From contig NTMA01000044.1 of NCBI GenBank assembly GCA_002917075.1, forward strand, positions 124,001 to 188,000: DNA of 64,000 bases, in the 5' to 3' direction. Shown one piece after another: positions 53,986-64,000 of the stretch. Each line of letters starts with the position of its first letter. Within the stretch, counting starts at the first letter, position 1. A program made the translations under genes and the position numbers. The DNA is from Hawksworthiomyces lignivorus. Its lineage: Eukaryota > Ascomycota > Sordariomycetes > Ophiostomatales > Ophiostomataceae. The notes below the pieces were generated by a model that searched no databases, was not told where the DNA came from, and was given only the letters and a program-made list of their open reading frames with translations.

Positions 53986-56900
53986 ATGAGCTTAGGGACC
54001 ATGGTCTCTCGTAACCTCGCGGTAGATGGGATGATGATGCCCCTGATTCACCATGTTTTCCTTCCCCCAAAGCTCCCCGACAGCTTGGAAGATGACGCAG
54101 TTGGGGTGGACACAGCCCTTGTGGCAACAGTACACAATGCTCTTCTAGAGCTTCAGAATCAGATGCATTCCAGTATGCAGCATAAAGAGGAAATCAGAGC
54201 TGCGCAAATCATGATGTCACGTCTGCAGCGAGCCAGAGACAACAATACCGGATTCTTGCTTGAGGGGGGCCTTTGTGAAGTTCTTGCTGAACTTTTCAGT
54301 AATGGTATTGTTATCTCTGTCTTCACTTATCTGATGAGCCTCTCACTTGTCACCAGCCCTCTGTCAGCTTCTCTTTTAGTAGTAGCCATCTTATCTACGA
54401 CGGAAGACTAACGATGAGTCTTATGTACCACGTAGGCGGGTCCGTGGCTTTGCCCATTACCGCACAGAATGCAGGCGTCCATATTACGAAGCAAGGTGAT
54501 GCCGATCCCGTCATTGAGACTTTTGAACTCTCGCCTTCTTACAATCACGTCCTCCCCACGAAGGGAAGGCTGCAACGTTCCTTTCCGGGGCCGGCTTTTT
54601 CCATTGCTTCTGACACAGCACGCAATGGAGACTTTCAGCGTGCCCTTGCCCAAGCTTTGGCGCAAATGAGTTGTCAAGACGCGATGGAAGTGAAATCCAG
54701 GACGCGGAAAGCTAGCCAGGATTATGTAGAAGAACGCGAGACGAGACACCCGATGCTCGTGACAGAGCTCCTTACTAATACTTTCATGGCTGCAGGCCAG
54801 CCTGTTAATGTCGTCAAAATTAGGAAAAATACCCTCGACGAGGTTATGTGGTCGAATACGAACCTTCCGTGGCGTCGGTCAGCTGTATGGCTTCTCATTA
54901 GAGTTGTGCTCCAGTCCATCTCCTTTCGCAAAACAGGCAACGATGACCTGTACAAGTGCTTCATGCTATTTTACATGGGCACCCTCCTTCGTTCTTTTCT
55001 AACTAATAATCTTGAGACCGATTTCATCCATGCAATCGTTTCTAAGATGCAACGTCGCCTGGCGAAGCTTGGGGAGCGACCCCCAAAAGATAAACCTTGG
55101 ATGTTGTCAGTGAATGCCGCCTTGCAGTCGGCTACGGATCTCATCAGCAAACGATGGGGTCAGATCCAGGCCGAGGATCAATTACCTTATGGTCAATGGC
55201 TACCCTCACTGAAAACCCTCGACTTTCGCCGCGATACATGTCTGCACATCCCAAAGCTCGAACAGTATCTCACAGACCTGCGCAGCCGAGGCCCCGGAGA
55301 CAATAAAATGGCCTTCACGCCAAATCCAGCGCGGGGCTTGCCCATCTTTCCTGCCGACATGCTTCCAGCTAGAGTTGACGTCTACCCGGCTGACTATCGT
55401 CACTTTGAGCTGCTCGCATTCGAGTATTGGGTGCAACGTAATCTCGGCGCCTGGATTGAAGGGAACAAGGAGAATGCGGATACATGCAGTGTCCTTCTTC
55501 ATAGCATCAGGCAATACTATCTGATTGCCCACGAGTTCTATTCCGCCAATCATGAGAGTATTTCAATCATGTTGTTGACCCTCGCGGAGTTGTGGGTGGC
55601 CTGCGATGTGTCGGCAACGACCCGATGCAAACTTCTTCGAGACTATGACCATGAGATTCCCAGCCAAGTCTTCCAATCTCTACTTCTGCCACGGAGGGAA
55701 CAAATGGAGCGCTTGGCAAAAGTAGAAGCATATCTCCAAGCCCGCACAAAAAGCGCCTCCTGTCGTTTCTCCGTGTTTCGGTCTTTTGGTGCAACATCTT
55801 CCTTCCCAGTTCGCTTTTTTGACCAGTCCTCTCTTCACCAGGCGCTCAAGGAGGAGATTGAGGAACACGCACGGCGCGAGCGGCAAGAGAAAATAGAAGA
55901 ACTGAAAGCAAAGACGAAAGAGTACCGAGAGCTTCAACGTCTCTGTAATGAAATGCAGTGCGACTTTGCCACCCGCACGGATGCGCACGGTGACATAGAG
56001 ACCATTCACCGTCCGGATTGTCGTCGGCACAAGTACCTGACCATGGCGGAGAACCTCGAAATTCTCGTGCATGAGTGGCCTTTACCAGATGACTTGTTGG
56101 AGGCCAAATCTACCATTTTTGAGCTCCAAGTTCCAAAGTCAATTGGCGCTTGGCGGGATTGCACCCTCTTTATTATCCACGACATTCTCCGCAGCGGAAT
56201 CAAAGATGGGCAGACGCTAGATACGGATTATAGCCCTAGAGTATATAAAGGCTTAAATCGATGGGCACGCGGCCCTTCTGGCGCTCGGCTCGGGATACGA
56301 TCTACAACTAAGCCCAATATTGTCACATACGGCAAGTCTAGGCTACTCAGCGAGGGTCCGTCTAGGAGGGATGTTTGTATCAACAACGGGTTGAGCTATT
56401 GTTATTTCGACAATACCCTAGGCATTGTCACAGAGAAGCATCATGCCACAGATGCGATTGTGGAGCTCTGCACGTACTGGCTTCCGCCTCGGTCAGAAGC
56501 CCTGCAAAAGTTTCTTCGTCGATCGTGGAGCGCACCACACGGTGTGCCTCCAAACCAAGCCATAGCAGAGCAACACCACTGTCCCGAACACATGACACTG
56601 GACGAATTCAAGGCACTTGCCTCTCTCCCCCTTGGCCTTGAAGTACAGTGGATGAACATTCTGATCCAGTTGCGGATGCCGGCTTTGGACTTCAGACAGG
56701 TTGAAACGTGCATCTTTGTGCTGCAAGTGGCATATCAGGCGGGCCCTCCCAGAGGCAAACAGATAGATCGACAAGGCCACGAAATTCTCAGCGACGCGGT
56801 ATTTGCTGGAAGTCTTCTCGATTCTATCAGCGATATGTATGGCCACATCAAGGACAACTGGATGGCTTATCTCTCACTAGGGAGCCTGATATGGATCACA

Positions 56901-59900
56901 ACAAGAATACTTTCTCTCAACACAGATGTAGATGTTCGGTCTCGGTGTGTTTCGTTTCTAGGGTTAGCCAGGGCCACAGCTATAAGCTGGGCAAGGCTGC
57001 TCTGTGAACGAGCGCAATCGTCGAATCGAGACGCTGAGCGAGAACAATTTCGTTTCCAGGCGCTCGACGTTGCCCTCATCTGCATCTCGACCTTCGACGT
57101 CAACCCGGAAATATTTCAACGTCTCACGAACGAAGCAGCATCTATTCTCTTCGAGTGCTCCATACTAATTCAAGAGAAGCAGCCAGCCGTTGTTGACAGC
57201 AAAGACATCGTGAGGGTCCTCTTACTGTCGCGATGGAGGCGTATTTTGTACGAGAACCGGAAGATCCTTGAACAAATGGCCATAACCGCCTCAGATAACA
57301 GTCCATTGAGCACGGCCATTCCTCAGTCTTGGTTGACACACGAGCTCAGCATATCGTGGCAGACTCTGCCCGCACCTAACCAGCATTGGCTCACTTCTAC
57401 GGTAGTCTCTGGGCCCATCCAGCGCACGATGCATTTCAACCTTCTGACCGCTGAGTTTCTTATTAACGGGTCACCTCTTGCTCGGCTTCCGCCTGATTAC
57501 GAAGCTCATGACATGTATCGTGTTCTTTTTGGAGACACGGCCATCGAAGTCATGCCCAGCGCTGTGCCAGGGTTTCGGTTCTCTGGGAAGACCTTGTACC
57601 ACGGCTACATCTTGAATTTTGATCTGCGCGATGGCCATGCTGGCAATAAAGACCTGGCGGTTCGTGTTAAGAACAAGGAATCTGGAGATGTCTGGGAGCT
57701 ACTGCCACCAAGACTGATGCATGGACATTTCCCCACTGCTTTTGCGGAGAGGCACGTCCACTGGCTAAATCTTGTGGATTACTCGATCGAGTTTCGGCCT
57801 CTTGACGACCCATGGGCTACTTCGCCACAACACTGGGCGCTTTCTTCACCGGTCGCAGGAAGCCGTCAGCTGCAAAAGGAAGCAGGCTGCACACTTGTCA
57901 GTATGAACAGCTCTAGCGCCGCCATATTAAGCCAGATTTTTGGGCCGCTCGAGGACTTGCAGAATATTCATCCTATCTACCTAGCGAGCGGCAGTCTGGA
58001 GATTGAGCTCCCGAGGCTGAGCATAAGCTTTATGCTGGCCAGAGGGTCAGACTTGTTGGAGTGCCGGCAGTTCCGGGACTATTTTATTACACCCAACCAG
58101 TCTATTGGAACTCTTATCGGGCTCCAGAGCCGGCTTGTCCTCAAGCACAAGTCCTCCTCGGGTCAATTGGTGCTCATTCCCAAAAATGGTGAGATTTACT
58201 TCAACAAGTCCTCCGAGCATGTCGAGGTCAAGATTGTGCACGGGACGTCGGATCGAGTGCAAGCATACGAGGTTGATGAATCTCTGGGGCGGGTCGTGGA
58301 CAACGGAGATTTGCCGAGCAAGCTTTTACTCTGCTACTTGCATGCGCTCACATCATATGCTCTGCCCGATCCCCTTACTCGCCACACCGGCACAGAGCAA
58401 GCCCTCACCCTCCTGAACTCAGCATCGATTCTCTCTTTCGGGCGACTGGATAACAGCAGCTTAAAGCTTCTAGCTCAAATATCCGCCCTGACTCCAGAAA
58501 GACAATACTCTCCAACCCACCTCAAAATAATGCAAGCTGTGAGGTGGAATTCCGGCTTGGGCTTTCTTGCGCAACATGGACGCTTTTTCCTGAGTGTCGA
58601 TCGCATTTTCACCGAATTTGAAACGTCTCTGATCTTTTATCCGCTTGACGCTGTCAAATTCAGAGAGGCCCAGGACCGAGGCCAGAAACGTTGTGTGAAG
58701 CACCTTGTCGAGCGGGACCTTATCTATTCTTCGTTTCTCCGACTCTCCGAGTTTGGAGCTGAAGACTATTTGGAGAGGCAAGACCACATCTACCAAGGAA
58801 GAGACGCTCTGGTTAACACTGAGCGCTGTGCACGCGTTTTCACAGCCTCTTACCTCGCCATGTCAGGCAGACCCGCAGGAAGTTTGGCCGTCTCACCATC
58901 CCCTGACTTGAGCACAAAGCTTTGGAATCTGCTAAAAGGCTCGAGCAACACCGAAGCAACCCGGGGTCCAAATGTTTCGCTCGGAGACAAAATTATTGGC
59001 TTTGACACGTCCTGGCTCAAAAACTTCACCGTCCTATTCATACGCCACTGGTGTAGATTGCATAGCTTGTTGGCGTCGGGTTCAGTGAACAGGTACACCT
59101 TCTCCACATGGCTGGCAACCTTGGCGTACAACCAGAACGCGGACATCCAGGTTCTCCAGGCTCTGTGGGCTATTTTTTCTCGCTCAGAGATCGGCCTGCA
59201 TTGCCCACCGCCGTCTCGCCCCTCCTTCAATCTCTTCGCTGGCCGGGAGCCGAGTAGACTCGACCTTAGGTCTATTGTAGACATCTCTCTCCGGAAGTTT
59301 GACCCCCGTCGCAGCCCAGAAGCCACATCCACTAGTGGCACGCTCCAAACAAAGAGGCTTGCGTTTGAGGCAACCAGGAAAATGAAATGCTCTGCGTTTG
59401 TTGATAGTCTCCTCGAATCATGGCCGAGCGGCCTGCCTGCCATGCCAACCGGTTCAAACTTTGAGGATTATATCGACACTTGGGAAGTCATGGAGAACGT
59501 ATTGCCGAAATTTAGAATCTGGCATGACAATCTCCGTTTTTACGAGTATCTGGAGACTGTAGCGGGTGGCATAAAACGGTGCCGGGTTTATGACGTCCAA
59601 GTGCCTGAACTGCCCACGTCGACTGCACATTGGCCCCCTCGCAACAACGGTGACCCCGTTATCCTGCTGCGCAGCATTTTTCAGACAAAATTTGCTACCC
59701 TTTCGCGTCCCAGAGCAAGCCACAATCCAGATTTCATAGCCCCCTACCGTGCACATACGGCCAGGGCTACCAAACAGGTCAACCTGGACAAATTATCGGT
59801 GATGCTCAAAAAGCTCCACATCAGAGCTACAAGTCACAGTAAACGTGCTTATGTTGACAAGCTGGGCACGAGTCTCAAGAGCCTTGAAAAGCATGACGCC

Positions 59901-62900
59901 GAATCCAAACTCTACAGTTCAAATCAGCGCTCTATGGACAGGGAGAGCAACCATATTATAGATTTGAAGGAACGTCTGCAAAAACACGAAGCAGCACGGC
60001 GGGACAGTGCACACAACCTCTTCCAGCAGCTCGTTCGATCCTGCAAAGTTGCGCTTCCGGGCGTCCAAAGACTTCCTAGACTGTCACCAGTCGTATTCTT
60101 GAGTCAGCTCCAGGCGAGTCGCTGGGCGAAACTCTCTGTGGAGTGTCAATCTGCGATAGTGGACTACGCTCTCGCCGTTTCAGCTTTGCAGAGGGCGACA
60201 CGGCTTCTCGACCTGTCTGCCACGGGCCACGAGGCTGAATTGAACAAAGAACTAGAGAATCAAGGACACAAGAACTGGAGCCCGCATGAACACCCAGAAT
60301 GGCTTCTGCTAGAGGTTGAAAGCGCAATCACGATCCGCAGCGTCCAGCAGGAGATTGCGTCGCATATGATGTCCTCCGAGGCAGGCAATGCCGTGATGCA
60401 GCTGAATATGGGGGAGGGCAAGTCATCTGTGATTGTGCCCATGGTCGCCACCAGTCTCGCTGACGGCGCACGTCTCATCAGGGTCATTGTTGCCAAGGCC
60501 CAATCGAAACAGATGCTCCAGATGCTCATTGCCAAGACGACGGGGCTGGTGAACCGACGGATCTACCATTTGCCCTTTTCCCGGCCCGTCCAGTTGACCG
60601 AGGCTGACGCACTTCGCATTGAGTGTGTACTACGGGAATGCCAAGCGCAGCGGGGCATACTCCTCGTGCAGCCAGAGCATATATTGTCATTCAAGCTGAT
60701 GGGTCTGGAGCGTTATATAAGCGACGAAGTCGAAGTGGGTCGAGTCATGGTTGGCACGCAGCATTATTTGGACTGCAACTCGCGCGATATCGTGGATGAG
60801 AGCGACGAGATCTTTAGTGCCAAATTCGAACTTATCTACACCATGGGCTTGCAGCGGCCCACCGAGCTCAGCCCTAGCCGATGGACCCTCGTACACGAGT
60901 TCCTGGATATGGTGGCCGGCGCAGTGATCGATCTGAAGCGCGAGCTACCCGGGGCCATTGAGACCCACGAGGACACGCGCTGGCCGGGGAGATTTCCCCG
61001 GACGCGAATATTCGAAGAAACCGCCCATGGCCGACTCGTGCGCCTCATCGGCATGAGCGTGTGCCAAAAGGGGCTCAGGGGGCTCCCTATTGCGCTTCAG
61101 CCCAATACTGTGCGCAAGGCTGTCTTCAGGTACCTGACCGAGGCCAGACTGACAGACGAAGAGGTTAAGAGCGTGGAGAAGAGCACGTTCTGGACCGATA
61201 CGACCAGAGGCCCTCTCCTTCTTCTGCGGGGATTGCTTGCCGGGGGCATCATGATCTTCACTCTTGCGTCCAAGAGGTGGCGAGTGAACTACGGGCCGGC
61301 TCCAGACCGACAGCCTCCGACGCAAGTGGTTGTCCCTTACCGGTCCAAGGATACCCCCAGTCTCCGCTCTGAGTTCAGCCATCCGGATGTGGTCATTGTC
61401 CTCACATCTCTCCACTATTACTACGCCGGGCTGAGCGACGAAGAGCTCTTCCTCGCTTTGCAGCACCTCGTAAAATCTGACCAGGCGGAAGACGAGTACG
61501 CTGCGTGGGTCAGGACGGCCAGGTCGGACATTCCCACGTCTTTTATGCAACTTACTGGTGTGAGCCTCAAGGACCGCTGGCAATGCACGGACAGAATTTT
61601 CCCTCACTTGCGGTACTCCAAAGGGGCGATTGACTACTTCCTATCGCACATTGTGTTCCCCAAGCATATGAAGGAATTCCCGGACAAGATATCTGCCTCT
61701 GGTTGGGATATTGGCAAAAAAAAGACGCACGCCACGACGGGATTCAGCGGCACCAACGACTCGCGCCATTTGCTTCCGCTTTCCGTCAAGCAACTCGACC
61801 TGCCTGGACAGAACCATACCAACGCGCTGGTTCTCGAGTACCTGCTGCGCGACGAGAATTCGATTCACCTATTGAAAAGTGGCGGTGCTGAAGCCCTTTT
61901 GACGGAGGTGGTGCAGATGCAGCCTGCTGTTCGGGTGATTCTCGACGTGGGTGCCCAAGTCCTCGAGCTGTCCAACGTCCAGGCGGCGCAGCGCTGGCTG
62001 TTCAAATTAGAAAGGCGGCGTGCTGGCGGCCACAGTTCTGGGCCACCAGCAGAAGCCGTGGTCTTTTTTGACGACGATGTCTTGTCTGTCGTAGACCACA
62101 GCGGCAGAGTGGAACTGCTCCAAGTTTCACCCTACGCCAAAAACCTAGATGCTTGTCTCATTTTTCTCGACGAAGCTCATACGCGCGGAACCGACCTGCG
62201 CCTTCCCACAGACTACCGAGCTGCCGTGACACTAGGGGCAGATCTGACCAAGGACCGGCTTGTGCAGGCCTGCATGCGCATGCGCAAACTTGGCCATGGC
62301 CAGTCGGTCGTGTTCTGCATTCCCGAGGAGATCCGAGGCAAGATCGCCTCCCTCCGAACTGAGCCTTCTTTGTCGGAGCCCATGGGCGTCGCCGACGTCC
62401 TTGCCTGGTCCATTCACGAGACGCAACAGGATCTTCACCGATGCATGCCGCTCTGGGCCATGCACGGACGCCGTTTCGTATGGCAGGAGGCAATTTGGAT
62501 GTCCTCCCTGACGCACAGCGGCTATGAAATGAGCAAGCTAGTAGCGCAGAAGTTTCGGGAGGTCGAGGCGCACTCGCTGGCCCAGCGGTACCTGCCCCAA
62601 AACAGTCCGTCTCGCGCTGCTGAGGAAGAAGATGCGCTGGACAGTATCAGAGAGCAGGCAGACCCGACTCTCCAGGCCATTGAGGATCGATGCCGCGCAT
62701 TCACCAGCGAAGACCTGGGCGCCGAAGCACTTGACGAGGAACAGGAGCGCGAGCTGGCTCCCGAGATCGAAGAGGAGCGCCAGATGGAACGGCCGCCGCC
62801 TGCGACGGCCCTCAAGCATGCGATCCATCCCGACGTCCTGCACTTTGTCGACACGGGCGACCTCAGAGAGGAATCCACGGCATTTGTGTCCGCCTTCCGG

Positions 62901-63608
62901 GTACTCCGCAGCACTTCGGTCGCACAGTACGTCGACGTTGACCGGCTGCCGTCCATACCCTTAGCCACGGCCGACTTTGCACAAACAGTTCGGGCCGTTG
63001 CGGTCAGCGCCGGCAGTTCCATGGATGTATTCCAGCGGACCGTACAGTTTATATTAACGAGCTCGCGCTCGAGACCGCGCACGGCGGGGGGAGGCGACGA
63101 GGTCGCGCAGCTGGTGCTGATCAGCCCGTTCGAGGCGAACGAGCTTCTGCCCCTTGTTCGACAGCGCCGCGCCGTCCGCCTGCACCTGTATTCAGCGCGC
63201 TTCAACATAGCCTTCCGCCCGCTGGACGGTCTCGATCTGTACGTGGTAGGACGACAGCTGTCTGGCACGATGACACTGGCCCGGAAACTCAGAGTGTCCC
63301 TGAACCTGTTTGCTGGGCAGCTCTACTTCCAGTCTTGGGACGAGTACGCCGACGCGGCGTCGTTCCTCGGTCTAGTCTACCAAGCGGGAGAGCCCGGCGT
63401 TGTGGCTGCGGTAGACGGGTTCATCGAATGGGGCGCGGAGAGCGACGCTCGGAGGGTGGCCCTGTCGGCCGGGCTGCGGGAGAGCCCTGTGCGGTTCGTC
63501 AAGGTGCTCATGGCACAATTGCGGCGGAATTCAGGGAGCATTGAGAAGACGCACGTGGGCAAAATGTTGGACGGGGTGCTGCTCACAGAAGACGATTTTC
63601 CCGCTTAA
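53986..63608 (+). CDS. Giant DUF6606/DUF3638/DUF3645 NTPase-like protein
   Basis: Exon 1 (53986-54304) and exon 2 (54436-63608), split by a 131-bp intron, encode 3163 residues. The N-terminus has the family opening PLIHHVFLPPKLP and, across the splice, GSVALPITAQNAGVHI with LPTKGRLQRSFPGPAFSI. The long middle part is helical with no other recognised domain. A P-loop-like segment (MQLNMGEGKSSVIVPM) lies near residue 2095, VDESDEIF near 2225, and a DEAH-type motif (IFLDEAHTRGTDLRLPTDYR) near 2683. The last is followed by QACMRMRKLGHGQ, which resembles a helicase arginine-finger motif. The GEGKS loop resembles that of SecA-type motors. Family members are often auto-labelled ubiquitin hydrolases, but I see no protease motif. 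Function is unknown. Confidence 0.9.
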
Positions 63609-64000
63609 CGCTCTTGGTGGGTTTGTGATAACAGGTCTTGTTTCCAACTACAAACCTTACAGGGCTTACTCGGCTAGGACGGCAGAACTTAGTTTGGTGC
63701 GGAAATCTCGAATGTTGTTCATTCTGTAGTTATGCGATACCCGGGTTTGACTCGAGTAGTAACTCATGCCCCTCCTGTATCTTGTAACGTTCCAGAAGTC
63801 ATGGATGTTACTTTATCTAATCGTCCATAAGAATCGGTGAGTACATGTGGACGTTTGGCAATGAAAACATGTTTCTCAGTGTGCAGCATTAGCTTGTGCT
63901 GCTCAGTTGGCTGGGATAACTAAGCCTATAGGTCATAGCAAGGAAGTGCTGAGCTGGCCGCCGCTTTTCATTGGCGCGGGCCATTGTATTAGTGGCCTTT
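63609..64000. other. 3' flank of the giant gene
   Basis: About 390 bp to the window end without a coding signal. It should contain the transcript end of the giant gene. Confidence 0.6.

Overview
The window is nuclear DNA of a filamentous ascomycete (Pezizomycotina). Genes are interrupted by many short GT-AG introns of about 45-130 bp. The families are fungal-specific: Zn2Cys6 regulators, HET-domain proteins, an NLR-like SesB/NB-ARC/TPR receptor, a LaeA-like methyltransferase, a DUF3176 membrane protein, a fungal BTB protein and a giant DUF6606/DUF3638/DUF3645 protein. No viral, plasmid or bacterial backbone is visible. Sordariomycetes/Hypocreales is my guess for the order, but nothing here proves it. 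I found no intact tRNA, rRNA or CRISPR.

Layout. 1-3097 (-): the very GC-rich N-terminal part of a Rad9/Crb2-type checkpoint mediator, cut by the window edge. 3098-7297: sparse, with one BTB gene. 7298-13978: a Zn2Cys6 regulator, a flavin amine oxidase ending in AKL (a peroxisomal-type signal) and an APC-family amine/choline/amino-acid permease, which together look like a small amine-use cluster. A broken methyltransferase follows, then an intact LaeA-like methyltransferase (16195-17519). 18287-25527: a SesB-NB-ARC-TPR receptor and a kinase-TPR gene face each other across a dead LINE fragment. Both contain stop or frame lesions in otherwise well-conserved reading frames. 26609-33081: a broken cadmium-resistance transporter, then three divergent VCX/CAX-type cation exchangers (+,-,+) with the same intron positions but altered second signature motifs. 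34336-38986: a Zn2Cys6 regulator (one frameshift) divergent from an MFS drug-efflux type transporter, with a candidate CGG-N5-CCG site between them. 39788-52598: two HET-domain genes, a DUF3176 membrane protein and two small orphan genes, separated by long AT-rich spacers. 53986-63608: a 3163-residue DUF3638-family NTPase-like protein.

Most notable points: (i) the exchanger triplet, in which two members lack the acidic residue of the second ion-binding motif; (ii) the NLR whose near-identical 126-bp TPR units carry one in-frame TGA; (iii) its kinase-TPR neighbour, also interrupted; (iv) the regulator/oxidase/permease cluster. Several single-base lesions lie in homopolymers, so assembly error must be excluded before calling those genes dead. 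Exon coordinates come from reading frames and splice motifs by eye, without transcript data.
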